Source: Anastrepha obliqua
Taxonomy: Eukaryota > Arthropoda > Insecta > Diptera > Tephritidae
Assembly: GCF_027943255.1 (NCBI RefSeq)
Contig: NC_072896.1
Span: 66,668,501 to 66,732,500, forward strand
Direction of reading: 5' to 3'
Length of the DNA stretch: 64,000 bases
Shown in pieces: positions 19,715 through 31,613 of this stretch (the first letter of the stretch is position 1; every line of letters starts with the position of its first letter). A model generated the notes under the pieces. That model saw only the letters and a program-made list of their open reading frames with translations, did no database searches and was not told where the DNA came from. The translations under genes and the position numbers were made by a program.

Positions 19715-20400
19715 CTAACGCTCGCCTACCTTTGGCTTTGTATCTACGCAAATATTGAGAATTAGGCTCTGTAACTTTGTGTGAATATTCTGAAAGACCC
19801 CCTTAAGACTGCTGCAGTTGGACTTTAAAGCAGCCACATAAGGAGAAGCATTATATTTTCGATCGTTTTGCTGGTAGAATTTAAACTGAGGGTTGTTGTC
19901 AACAATGAAGCCAAATTTTTTCACTATTTATTAAATGTAATGGCAGAATATGCAGATATCGCCGAGCATCTATCGTATCCCTTATAAGCTCCAAATCACC
20001 TATTCTCTTGCTGGATATGCATTCCCACACCATGACTGAAAGTTTTCCAAATTTCTCTGTCTGTATAATATTCCTGCTTCCAGTGCGTTTAATGCCTGCC
20101 TCTGCAGTCTATTGGATCCATCGTTGTAACCCAGCACGATTTTAGTCTCAGCTGATTGAGCTAGGTATGTTCTAGCGTGATGCTCCAAAACTTGGTGGAC
20201 TGTTTCATGACAATCTTCGCTGCCATACTCATATCCGAGCTTACTTGCAGAATTGCTTCTCGCATGCAATCTGCAAGTTTGCGGCTACTTTTCTCAACAA
20301 AATACGTTCGGCGCAGTCAGATATTATATTTTGCGCGGTCTTCCACTTGCAGATATTGGCTCGAGTGTACCTTAATTTTTTGCACGATTTGTTATGTATA
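19715..20400 (-). pseudogene. Tc1-like transposase ruin, central part
   Basis: On the minus strand, in changing frames: NDGSNRLQRQALNALEA near 20130-20080, FSVMVWECISSKRIGDLELI near 20040-19985 (with the MVWGCIS-type block), DARRYLHILPLHLINSEK, then FKFYQQNDRKYNAS near 19895-19850 (second catalytic Asp in QQND). A decayed SPDLNPIENLW region lies near 19775-19740. This is the order of a Tc1 transposase. It overlaps in content with the C-terminal fragment at 18860-19112, so these are two separate copies. Confidence 0.7.
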
Positions 20401-21163
20401 AATAGTTTATGGGGTGAATGATTGATGACTAGCGCGTGTGTATGTATTTATATACTATCAACTCAGTGAAATAACCAATAAATCATACTGTACTGGTAAC
20501 TATGTATAAGTAAGATAGGGAAATAGATAGCTCTCCTAATTCAATAAGAAGCGATGGATTTTGTTGAATAAGTGCAAATAACTTGAATATTTTAGTATGT
20601 CAAAAAATTTTCTTGACAAACTGTAGAATTGGGGTCAGAAATGGAAACGTCAATTTTAAATGAAAAACTAGCACGCGAGAGGATTTTAATCTGAAACAAC
20701 TGAGCTTACAAATTCATGTTCGAACTACCGATGGTATGCCAACATTTAATTAAAAAAATTATAACAAAATTGCTTCAAAAGCATCCTTATGGAGTTCAAC
20801 AACACCAAAACTCTACAAACCTGGATTGAAAAAAATTAATACAGTCCAAATCTAACCTTTTCGGTCACGGCGGCATATTTTACGTAAGTAGGGGAACGGG
20901 TGAACACTATAGGGACCAGGTTGTTTGAACTTTTAGTCATAAAATGATAACTAAATGGTTGGGAGTGTTTTTCTTGTCATAGTGTTAGGTACTTAACCCT
21001 AAAACAGAGCGCAGTTAATGCAATTGTATACTGAGCAAAAATTTCGGTATCACACAGTTCGTGCCGCGTTATAGATTTCTTACAGTTAGTAAAAAAGCAA
21101 TACATCTTTCGAGTTGTCTTAAAAGTGGAATCATTTTAACATAGGCGATTATGGCCTATTATT
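20401..21163. other. Unassigned AT-rich sequence
   Basis: No gene, repeat end or RNA is recognised. Confidence 0.5.
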
Positions 21164-21485
21164 CGGCCGTAGCCGAACGGGTGGTGCGTGACTACCATTC
21201 AGAATTCATAGAGAGAACGTAGGTTCGAATCTCGGTGAAACACCAAAATTAAGAAAAACATTTTTCTAATAGCGGTCGCCCCTCGGCAGGCAATGGCAAG
21301 CCTCCGAGTGTATTTCTGCCATGAAAAAGCTCCTCATAGAAATATCCGTTCGGAGTCGGCTTGAAGCTGTAGGCCCCTCAATTTGTGGAACAACATCAAA
21401 ACGCACACCACAAATAGGAGGAGTAGCTCGGCCAAACACCCGAAAAGGGTGTATGCGCCAATTACATATATACATATATATACTA
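21164..21485 (+). mobile_element. tRNA-derived SINE, near full length
   Basis: The head resembles a tRNA gene with an A box (TAGCCGAACGGG, about 21169-21180) and a B box (GGTTCGAATCTC near 21223-21234), which would drive RNA polymerase III transcription. The body carries GCGGTCGCCCCTCGGCAGGC, TTTCTGCCATGAAAAAGCTC, CGTTCGGAGTCGGCTTGAAG and CAAATAGGAGGAG. The 3' end (GTGTATGCGCCAATTA) runs into a TA/CA microsatellite. The minus-strand open frame here is an artefact. Confidence 0.85.
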
Positions 21486-21844
21486 TTATGATATAAAAAA
21501 CTTTTTCCTTAAACTTTTTCTTTCCACTAAAAATACTAAATAAAATGAAAAATGAAATACTACAAAATCAATAAATCTTTTGATTTTTGAGAAAAACTAG
21601 ACGCATTTTAAGATATTAAAAACTGTTTATTTATTTCTTAAACTTTTTTCCCTCAAAATACTAAATTCAAAACACTGGAAACATAATCTCAGTTTAAAAT
21701 GTGTCTAGTTTTAGTGCTTTATTATTAAATAATTAAAATAACAAATTGAATTCTTACTTTATTTATGCATCTATCGATATTTCGATCGCAATTAGAAGCA
21801 ATCTTTAAGAAACTCATATTTTTGATGTGTATGAGGGTGCACAC
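21486..21844. other. Unassigned AT-rich sequence
   Basis: No gene is seen. A/T runs dominate, with a weak internal similarity between GAAAAACTAGACGCATTTTAA (21590) and the reverse of AAATGTGTCTAGTTTTAG (21700), which could be a short hairpin-forming inverted pair. Confidence 0.45.
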
Positions 21845-22198
21845 ATACACATATTTGGAGGCCATTAAAAACAGCGAATCAACATGGTTGTATTAATGGA
21901 AGGTCTACTGTGTCTAGCCTCGCAATTTTTTTGAGGACTGTTTCGATGTCTTTATATCTGACTATCAAGTAGATGCCGTCTGCACTGAATTTTCGAGCGG
22001 TCTCTTATAAAGTACGAGTATTACTAAGTAATTTGGCGTATCTCAGATTCCATTCCACTGTCCTAACTTGAGTAGCATCACATTTATCTGGTAAGACCAG
22101 CTTATTTGAGTAGAAAAACACAACTTACCGGCTTTCCAGCTATCTCTGGTGTTCCTTAAGGTAGTATTCTTGGCTCTCTTATCTTTATAATTTTTTAG

Positions 22199-25069
22199 TA
22201 ATAGAGCGGGGGCTGTATGGAGTTGAGTGTGCAAAATATGAGGACCGCATTCTGTAAATAGTTTTAAACTCAGAAAAGCTTGCAGATTATGATTCTGGAT
22301 GTTGCCGGGAGATTTGATGGTCCATTTTTTTTTTTACCCCATCCCCTTAGTATTCAAGTATAGTGCAGGCGCTAAAGGACATTGAGTTATCAAAGTGTGA
22401 GGACCGGCAACAATGCTGAAATTCTTTTACTTGAGACCCTACACAAAAAAAAAAAAACATGTTGCCAGCAGCTGTGATGGTCCCTTCCCTTTCCCCCGCC
22501 CTTCACCTTGTCCAAGCTTTATTGCGTCATAGCACTCGTATTAGTCAGAAGAAAATATTTCGTGGCGCATGACGGTTTATTTTTTCGTAATCACATAATT
22601 ATTTTAGCTAAGTTTTCTTATAATTCAGTGTTTTATTAGTGTTTTGTTTAAATAAACACATGGACAATGCCTTTAGAAGTGATAAATGTAAAGAAACGAA
22701 AACTATACGAAATTTCGTGTTTGTTTTGTGATGAAACTGGTAATTTAGTGATGAATCCAAAACCACAATCATTTATAAATATTCAGAAAGCAGCAGATCG
22801 AAGAAAAGATGACATTAGTGAGAAAATTAAAAATAATGCAGACTTTACTGAATACAAATGTACTTGGCATCGAACTTGTATGGCAAGTTACATTAGCGAA
22901 GAAAAGATAAGACGTCGAGATTTGGCACTACAAAAGCAGGAGAATTTTTCTATTTCTACCTGCTCTGCAGAAGCTAGTGTGTCAGGACTCAAGGCACTCG
23001 AAGGTCATCAAGAACAAATTTAAAATTTAATAAAGATCTAAAATGTTTAATCTGTGGTAAACAAACAAGAAATAAAAACAAAGCACTTTATTTGTGCTCC
23101 GAAATGTCAACAGCGGAACAAATCTTAAATACTGCCCGAAAAAGACAAGATGATGTTTTTACACAAATTGACACTTGCGAACATCCAGCCGATTTATTTG
23201 CAATGGAAGTAAGGTATCATAAACACTGTTATCGTGGTTATCTACGACTACCAAGAAACTCAGCAACTCCAGCAGGTAGACCTCCAAATAAAATACTTCA
23301 TGACAGTCTTATAGAGGCATTTGAGAAGCTGATTAATGAAGTAAAATATAAATTAACAACTCACTCTTTTGAAGTGTCATCATTAGCTAAGCGACTAGCT
23401 GAACTCACTGGCATAGAAGATGCAGTTGTATAAAATCGTGATATTAAATCACTACTAATAGATAAGTATGGTGAAAACGTTTTATTTTCATATCCAAATG
23501 ATCGATCGAAATCATCATTAGTGTTTATGGGTAACATATCACTGGATCAAGTCATTGAACATATTCGTACCGTAACTTCAACAAACTCCATTGTTCAAGT
23601 GGCAAAACATCTTCGTAAAGAAATATTAAGTACTGAAGTAATACCAAATGGGTTTTTATGTGATAAAACTTTAATTGAACAATTTTTAAAGAAAAATCAT
23701 TTACCGAATAATTGGCAAATTTTTATGCAAGTGCTAAAAATAAAAAATTAAGTGAAAATTACGATCGACGAGCGTTATCAGTGTTTCATGATGTATAGTA
23801 CTTCACGATTACTGAGAAACCGACTCTAGAGCATATTGCTTTAGCTCAATCTATTCATCATTTGACTCGATCGAAAAATTTAATCAATATGATGAATAAA
23901 TTTGGTCATTGCATTAATTACAAAGCATTAAAAAACATCGATAAAGAAGTACTAAGGTCAATTGTGTGTGAAGATATAGACAGAAAATTACTTATTCCTA
24001 AAAATATAGTTCGAAATTCGTCGTTATTTCTTCAAGGAGCTATAGATAATAATGATTTCAATGAAGAAAGGTCTATGGTTTGAAGGTTCTTATAAGAAAA
24101 AATACATTTCAGGGTGTCATTTAGCTGCTCAATCCCTTGGCGAAAACATTTTTCGTATTTTGCCAGCATTACACTCTCTAAGTGGTTGCGATTCGACTAG
24201 CAGATTGGGCTCAAAAAAAAAAATTATTTAAAAGCTGCATCGTTGGATTTTGTGCAAAATGGTCTTAGGCATTTAAGAAATCCATACCTAACAGTCGAAC
24301 TGTCGGAATTAGAAACCATTTGCACCTATCTTTTCTCAAAAAACATTAACTGCTGGTGAACTTCGCTATAAATTAATTTGTCAAAATATCGGCTTCGGCT
24401 TAAATTTATTAAAAGTAATTTGCACATCAGATGCTATACATTTACATTTGTTAAGAGCTTCAGTACAAACATATATATGGATAAATTCTGACCAAACAGT
24501 ACTACAGCCTATTGATTACACCTTATTAGGCTATGAAAAAAAAGATGGTAAATTGTATCCACGACAATTGACGAAGCGACTATTACCGGAATTGTTAATT
24601 CAACCCTGCAAATGTACATCTAATTGTCAAACAAAGGCTTGTTCTTGCAAAAAGTTACAACTAAATTGTATTTCGTTGTGCAAGTGTATTAATAATAACT
24701 TCCAAAATAAAAGAGATTAATTATTTGTATTTTTTTGTATGTTAAAATGTTCTTTTTCCTATTAAATCATTTTTTATCAAAAATATGTGTTTTATTTTTT
24801 ATTTTTTTTTTATTGACTAACTAAAATTATCTTTAATCATAAGAAATAATTGAATTTTATCACTAAAACAATCATTGAAATGGTTTCAAAGCACTTGTTC
24901 AGTCCATTTACTTGAATACTAAGGGGGTGGGGTAAAAAAAAAATGGACCATCAAATCTCCCGGCAACATCCAGAATCATAATCTGCAAGCTTTTCTGAGT
25001 TTAAAACTATTTATAGAGTGCGGTCCTCACATTTTGCATACTCAATGTCCTTTAGCGCCTGCACTATAA
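22199..25069 (+). mobile_element. Element with long inverted ends, TAA duplication and a Cys-rich ORF
   Basis: The element proper is 22202-25066. Inverted ends of about 165 bp match well over TGCAAAATRTGAGGACCGC, TAGTTTTAAACTCAGAAAAG, CTTGCAGATTATGATTCTGG and GGGAGATTTGATGGTCC; the outermost 30 bp are more diverged (TAGAGCGGGGGC versus TAGTGCAGGCGC). TAA lies on both sides (22199-22201 and 25067-25069), and the interrupted LINE reads through if it is removed. The motif TAGTGCAGGCGCTAAAGGAC of the right tip recurs inside the left end near 22363. The superfamily is not certain. A 3-bp duplication with a nuclease-like GCD(S/T)TS protein suggests an Academ-like element, as a hypothesis only. Confidence 0.75.
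22667..24720 (+). pseudogene. Cys-rich multicopy element protein, fragmented
   Basis: I recognise this as a protein type found in many copies in arthropod and cnidarian genomes but cannot name a proven function. The order here is as follows. An N-terminal zinc-finger-like module (CLFCDETGN ... YKCTWHRTCMASYI) spans 22667-23023. A second module lies at 23040-23433 (CLICGKQTR ... EVRYHKHCYRGYLRL). A helical region covers 23521-23751 and 23862-24083 (LFLQGAIDNNDFNEE). Near 24166-24200 comes ALHSLSGCDSTSRLG, the GCD(S/T)TS motif seen in PIN/FEN-like nuclease folds. The C-terminal Cys cluster PCKCTSNCQTKACSCKK lies at 24605-24650. Stops and frameshifts lie near 23023, 23433, 23750, 24080, 24230 and 24300. 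A long middle segment usual in relatives is missing after 24083. One protein was probably encoded originally. Confidence 0.65.
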
Positions 25070-25450
25070 TGATTTGAGTTCATGTTTTCCCTTTTCAAAA
25101 TATCTGCTTTACGCTGATGATTAAAAATTTAAAATTTAAATAAAATACTCTACCATATCAAATGTTGAAGATTCAATTTCATTACAATTTGGTATAGGCA
25201 GAGTTTATTCTTGGTGTGAGAAAAGTCTTCTATATTTGAATGCTGACAAATGCTTTCAAGTATATAGTTTTTTCAAGAAAAGTAAATACCATATTTTTCC
25301 TTTTTAAACTCACCCTCAGTAACAATATAGATTACTTACTTCTGAATACTTACGCTATATTAGCCTTTGTCCGGCGTAGCTGTACAAATTTCCCAGATTC
25401 TTATACTCTGAAAAAATTGTATATGAAAGTTGTTAGGGCCGTTTAGTACA

Positions 25451-26955
25451 TGCTGCTTTTTTCTGACGACCCCTTCACGCCACTTATACAAAAAAGACTG
25501 ATCGCCCACAAAATTGTTTATTTATATTATATTATTGTATATGAACTTTTCAGAGTCACTGCCTTCGTATGATTCTTGATGTCAGCTTTTGAATTTAACA
25601 TCTCTACACAGTACAAAACTAATTTTGCCATCTTTTTGTATTAAAGGTGTTAACAGTGATTTTGGTTATAGATACTAATATCTTGGGTAGGTAGATAAAT
25701 TGGTATGGCGAATGCCAATATGATACACTTAGATCTGTCGTAGGTCGATTGTGCCACTGAAACTTCTTCCTTACACTATGGAATCCCTTTCAACTTCTTG
25801 CAGCTTTTATAAACTTATAAACGAGCTTTTTATTTATTTATAGGAACCTATATATATATATATAGTTTCATTTAATGAAGCAGGGTTGAGAATAAAATTA
25901 TATTCCTTAGTTAAATAAATAAATAAAATGTGTATTTATGAATAGCAAAGCATTTGAAATTGAGTCTACTATTCTTAGTAAACCAAAATCTTTCCTACTC
26001 TTTAACTAAACATTTTTTATAAATTTTCCCGGCAATCAAATTTTGCTTGCTTGTTTGTGGTTTCTAAACTCCTTAGTCGTTTCTCTTATGTGGTGATATT
26101 TCGGTGATTCAAATATATATATGTTCAAAAATATTCTGGCTGCATCTGTATTGTACTAACTAAAGCTTAAGCAATTTGTTTAAAATTTTAAATATGTTAT
26201 TAGAACGAGTAGCTAGTGTTCTTATATAAGAATGTGAAAGTTTCTTTGCGATGAAAATAGTTTGATTGATTTATTGCAAGCATTAGGAGCATTTATGTAT
26301 GCTGTATAGGTGCGTTGAAGAATTGTCTCTAAAGAAACATAAGATTAGGTTTGAAATTATGATTAACGATTTACGATTAACGATTACAGTCTGTCTAGAC
26401 CGCGTTCATACAGGGAGACTTTTGTTGCTTCAACTTTACGAAATATCTTTTGGTGTTGCTCGTGGTATTCACTCACCCTGCAATTGTCTGCGACAACATT
26501 GAGTCCAAAAAGCGTCTTGACAGAGCTTGAACTTCACAAGTAACGAGTTGAAGTAACAAAAGTTGACCTGCTTGAATGCGGTCTTACTAATATTCATTGA
26601 GTTTTTCTAGCTCTGTTTAGTGCCACCAACATAAGTTTGTTTAAGCCAGTTGCTTCATCTGTTCGTCACTTGCTAATGCTCGAAGGGACCCATTATAAAT
26701 GTTGGTAAATGGAAGAGATATTAAAAAAATGTTGCACGCCCAGTTGGAATGAAGGTGGTGAACCTGCAACAAAATATTTCAGAAATTATGGATTACATCA
26801 AGATGATCTTCTCCTTGTCATCAAAATTAAGGGGCACCTGGATATTTCCTAGAAAGAAATATTGGAAAACGTACCACAAATTTCAGCAACTCCACTTCAT
26901 GCATTTCATTTGCATGGCTATTTTAGGAAATTGTGATTAGATTGCTTAAAGAGCT
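25451..26955. other. Unassigned sequence with a TA microsatellite
   Basis: A (TA)n tract lies at 25850-25866. The segment 25685-25770 (GTAGGTAGATAAATTGG ... GTCGATTGTGCCACTGAAAC) looks like the antisense 3' end of a LOA-type LINE, comparable to 5750-5880, but without coding support. Nothing else is recognised. Confidence 0.4.
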
Positions 26956-27430
26956 AATGAAAGCCAATGAAGGTATTTGGTATCGTGCCAAAATGCCATT
27001 CAAACAATATGATATTATGTTGGTTTTACACATAAGAAAGAACGAGCAAACTTTTTTTAGAATTTATCAGTACCTTTTTGTAGGCAAGAGAACCCCTTAT
27101 CTCTTTTTGCACGGGTAACCGCATCATGGATTCTCTGCCTAGCCAATTCATCAGCAAAACAATTTCCTACAATGGCTCTGCGACTGATATCCATTTGAAA
27201 TTGATATTAAAGCATTCAAATATGATTGAGATGGAAATAAGGCATTACTCCGAACAGTTTTAAGAATACTACCAGCCTTCCAGGGCCCCGATTGTCACTC
27301 GGCTGTCGAAACGTATGCTTATTTCCCTGCAAGTTATTACAGTAGTGAACAGATAATCAACTGGTGTTTTTATAGCTGCTACCTCTGCCTGGAACATGTT
27401 ACAGTGATCCCGTAGACCAAACTTAAACTT
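26956..27430 (-). pseudogene. LINE RNase H fragment, antisense
   Basis: The minus strand gives HCNMFQAEVAAIKTPVDYLF near 27405-27340, the QAEV block of RNase H in I-type LINEs. In another frame near 27165-27120 it gives LLMNWLGRESMMRL / FADELARQRIHDAVTRAKRD (the E-AD-LAR block). The intervening core is degenerate. No RT is attached. Confidence 0.6.
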
Positions 27431-28160
27431 GAAAGAAAACTCGGAAGTAATCGGACAAATATTAAAATTGTTGTCGCATGAAACAGTAAACTTGGCCTAA
27501 CATCGCCTCTCTTTTGAAAAATTTGGAGCTTGTTGTCAATAATTTATTGAGAAAAAATAAGAGAATCACGAAAATATCATTCAATATTGGACATAAAATT
27601 ATATCTTGGACCTCATGAAGTATTCCCTTTATAAAGAAATTCACGGTCTCTACTCCCAATTCCGACTTTACTACTAAGGAGCTGAATAAAATTTAAGCTG
27701 ACTACGCAGATACAGGAAATAGTCTTTGAAAACTTATCGAGGAGGTGAGTACAGCATTGAGAGAAAAATGGTAAATGATGTGTTGGGTTGATTCTCTGAT
27801 TAACGCTGTATCACTTAAGAGGCCTCAAGTCTTGCAACGTTTGACATTACCATAATCCGACAGGGATAAGACTTTCAATCAATGGCACATACTTTTATTG
27901 AGATATTAGAATATTCTAGATTCACGAGTATTTTTGCTCAGCACTGTCTGTTTACAAAAGCCGTCTACGTGAATGCGACTGCTTTAGTTGCTTATGCACC
28001 TTGGAGTGCCTCCAGCAGACTGAATTACATTTCCATTTGAATGCGCCCAACAGTTGCCGGCAATCAAGGCGTTGACGTGCATAAATTATGTTGGCAAGCC
28101 GCACGCACCGGTGCCGGTACCGGCGGCAACTGTAGCACCACCAGCTGAACGAAACCGGTA
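27431..28160. other. Unassigned sequence
   Basis: No gene is recognised. A GC-rich patch at 28070-28160 (CCGGTGCCGGTACCGGCGGC) stands out from the AT-rich surroundings but has no open frame of note. Confidence 0.45.
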
Positions 28161-30529
28161 GCGGTTAGGGCTGTGAGGGACGCGCAACAACGGTCCAATA
28201 ATAACTAAATACACTTGCATAAGCTGAAGTTTGCTTAGTGATACTGTGGCGATAAGCAGTAGCATATATTATGTCAATGCAGATGTGGGTGTATGTGTGC
28301 ATTTGTGTGTTAGACTTAGAGGCAAGTGAAGGCGGTTTGGCGGAAATAAAGTTGCATGGCACACAGGTATCTTAAGCAACTTTTACAGCAAAGCAAGCAA
28401 GCAAACTTAAGCAGTGGCACGCACATACACACACAAGCACAAATGCACAAAACCCTCTCGCAGCGGTTTTCATATGCCATCTATAGAGACGAAAGATTGT
28501 GTGAATTGCTTTTCCCGTTGCGTAAATTCTGCAACTTCCTACCGAGCAAACAGTATTTTGTGGCAGGGCGAGGGAATGCAACGATCCTGCCTTCCCGCTC
28601 ACTTCGCCTCAAGTGTATTATGATTATGCATCCCAGCCAGCTGCAACTTTCATGTATGTGCCTCTGGCTGTGTATTTCTGCGACCGACCCGAGAATAAAC
28701 TCTCAAATCAAGTTAACAGTTTTTGGTTTATTTAGAATGCGTGAAATTTTCGCTGCTATTCATAAAGTTTACTTTGTGGCCGCATAAAAGACAGTAATTA
28801 GTTGAAAGGTGAAAATTTACACAATTTATGCAGCTCAAAGATTCTTTTGACTTTCAAATTTTCTATGTGTCAAATTAGTACATTGTCGGAAATTTCTCGA
28901 TAAAACACTATTGCTTTCATTATATCAAATGATTCTGCTTGAAGCAAGAATTATCAGGGAAGAGTCTTTGCAAGTTGAGCAAAGGAACATCATTATTTTA
29001 TTTTTTTGCAAGTTCGAGCAGTAAGTGCGTCATTTAACTTTCCTGAAGAGTTCGTTAATCGCATGTGAGTATGTACAAATGCAGCTGAATATAAAGAGTT
29101 CTCAAAGGCCGACTTCATTTTTGGTATTTCCATAACTAATTTTGTTTGTGTTGCTAACTTATGACTTTACTAATTAGCAACTATAATGGAATGGCAATAC
29201 TGTAAAAATAGCGATTCGCCTTTTGGAGGGAAAAATGTCGCTATTCAACTGATGCATTCAGTTCGCAGTAGTTTTTTAACAAATGGTTGATTTTACTTTA
29301 GCAATCATTAAATATGACGCCTTACGCTCTAATAGAAGTTCAAAGAAAATAGTAATAATACTAAATCGGCAATGGAAAGTTCATCGCCAATATCAAAAAT
29401 TTGTTTATGCAATTTGTGCTGGTAAAAATTTCGGAGGCATTAATTTCTATGAAAAGCATAGCACTTAGTTACTAAGTTCTAAGCACTTAGTTACTAAGCA
29501 AAACAGGAGATTGGTTTAATAAAGGCACCCCTAGAAAGTTTGGTATGCAGGGGTAAAATTAGTTTCCGTGGATTCCTCTCCACACTCTTCATGGAATTGG
29601 CTCCTATCACTTATGATGCAAGGCACACGCAATACTCGGCATTCTGTGTATATTAAAACAACAACATACATACTTGTTTTAAAACGCTAATTTGGAATGT
29701 ATCCTCAATACCGAATTTAGCCTTCCCGACCATCTCGCTTTTGCCAGAACGCGGTATTGGATGTCTGGCAGACTTGGTATCGGCATCCGCCAACAGTATT
29801 TTATCGCTTATCCGAGAGGCGAAGTGGCTTCACCACATTGAGAGTTTGAGGGGTACTTTTGCCCAAATTAAACACTTACGAGTTGTGGCGACCACCGTAA
29901 TCTATCCTAACCCTTCTTGTTTCTATAAATTTTTTGTATTATAAAAATTATGTATTTTGAAAAATATTCATGATGTGTTTGGCTTTGCTTTGTTTTATTG
30001 CCCAACGTGCGATATTTAAAAAAAAAAAATGGCACTAATTAAAAAATATGAAACACGATTTCTGTTAGGTAACTAACTTGGCGGCTAAGAAGATCTTATA
30101 AAAGTTATTGCATCATGGGTTCAACAATTTGTTTTCTTAATTTTTGAATCTCTAAATCAATAATTTCGAGTTCACGCTCAATATTTTCAAAGTCAAATGT
30201 ACAAAACTAAAAACTTCATTTAATTTCAACAGTTTTCTTACTAGTTTAGTACCAGCTTTTGGCAATTTTAACATTAGAGTCGGTTTGTTCATTTTTTATT
30301 AAACTGTGTTTTAACTTACTCAGACTGGCTTTAGCTTCCCTATGCGCCAATGGCTTTGCATTACTCATAAGCCCGATACACCAATTTCAGGCTCCTAACT
30401 ATTCAGTATATGCTTGTAATGGTATTATTCGTTTTTCATGGAATTATGTCATTTTCAAAAATCGATGCGTATGCAATGCTACACCTCAATTGCATTAAAT
30501 CTCTGTTTTTTTTATATATATATAGATAT
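28161..30529. other. Unassigned sequence
   Basis: Several small overlapping open frames (for example 28356-28787, 143 codons, and 28372-28602 minus) lie in a mixed-composition segment with CACACA runs. None shows a family motif, signal peptide or conserved pattern, and both strands are open, which argues for chance. 29738-29890 (SASANSILSLIREAKWLHHI) is open but unrecognised. Confidence 0.4.
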
Positions 30530-31026
30530 GGCGCACGATTTTGCTCAAGAAGAATTTATCTTCTTTTAAGGCTATCCATGAATCAGTCCATTTTTTTGAA
30601 AGTGGCCCGTCATAAGTCCAACCAGCTCCCTATAGTGACAGGAAGATCTGCGACAGTCGGTCGGACATGACAGGTAAGATTAGTTTGGTTCATCTGCAAC
30701 CTCTCTCAGCCTGCCAAGCTCGCTTGTGGGTTAGAGTAACCCGTTTGCTAACCGTGGCTTTGATGGCTACAGAAGGGAGTGGCAGAACGGACTCAGAGCC
30801 CATTCTGGCTAAAGAGTCAGATACCTCGTTACCCGCAATACCCACGTGTCCTGGGACCCATGTTAGCAACCCTTGAAGTGGTTGGGTGGCTATCTAAGGC
30901 TATGAGCGCAGCTTGGCTGTCAGTGCTTTGGAGTCTTTGTTTCAACTTGTGATTTCCAGAGAAGCTTATCATCGAGGATTACTCCAAGATATTTAATTTC
31001 TTTGGATAGCTGGATTGTGACTGCTT

Positions 31027-31580
31027 TTAGCTTAGGCAGAACGAGTCCATCAAGCTTCCTGTGAAGAAACCAATGCCAGTTTTGGTGGGATTTTCCGATA
31101 GCCCGTTCTTACAGCACCAAGTGTCAATCATATCCAAAGTTTTCTGCACTTTCCTACAGATGTTCATAAACGAAGAGCCGGTTACCAAACAGACAACATC
31201 GTCCGCATATGCTTGTGTATTAACCCCGGATGACACCAGCAGATCTTCCTCTGCTCGCACCGAGACGATTCTTTGGACCAGCATCGAACGAATCCAATTC
31301 ACTATCATCTGGTCTACGTTGCGCCTACTAGCAGAGCTACACATACTGTCAAAAGAGGCATTATCAAACGCCCCTCTATAGCTAAAAAGATGCGCATAGC
31401 GTAGTCCCTCCTGTCGATAACCAGCTCTACCCTAGAAACAAGGTTTTGCAGTGCCGACTCGCATGATTTTCCACTTTGATAGGCATGCTGAAATGGAGAC
31501 AAAGGGTGAGCCTTCAGCGACTTCTGAAGTATGAACAATTCCACCAGTCGTTCATGAATTTTCAGCATGAAAGAAGTCAT
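31027..31580 (-). pseudogene. LINE RT palm fragments with YADD
   Basis: The first frame (31580-31314) carries LSPFQHAYQSGKSCESALQN, the Q(H/Y)A(Y/F)..G+S.E.AL block. The second (31344-31027) carries VNTQAYADDVVCLVTGSSF with the catalytic YADD at about 31199-31210, then LDMIDTWCCKNGLSENPTKT. The block between AFD and the PQGG region is shortened: SSGVNTQAYADD directly follows the arginine-rich stretch, so about 25 codons including the PQGG motif are missing. Confidence 0.85.
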
Positions 31581-31613
31581 GCTGATGGGCCTAAAGCTTT
31601 TGGGCTGGTATAG

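Larger units (their letters stand above)
21845..25450 (+). mobile_element. LINE reverse transcriptase ruin, split by an insertion
   Basis: Left part: QHGCINGRSTVSSLAIFLRT near 21868, QVDAVCTEFS near 21970, then AISGVP(stop)GSILGSLIFIIF ending at about 22198. Right part: SNDLSSCFPFSKYLLYADD starting at about 25068, then GIGRVYSWCEKSLLYLNADK near 25190-25250. Joined across the insertion, these give the normal order of reverse transcriptase blocks of jockey-type LINEs (HGF..RST, DFSKAFD, SGVPQGS, NDL, YADD, WC..N.L.LN..K). Many stops exist. It is an old copy that served as the target for the element at 22199-25069. Confidence 0.75.

Noticed and set aside
21169..21235. A and B boxes as a functional tRNA gene
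   Set aside because: The remainder of a cloverleaf is lacking, the body continues as a SINE and similar heads recur at several sites.
28356..28787. 143-codon open frame
   Set aside because: No domain, no codon bias, overlapping frames on both strands in a CA-rich stretch; most likely chance.
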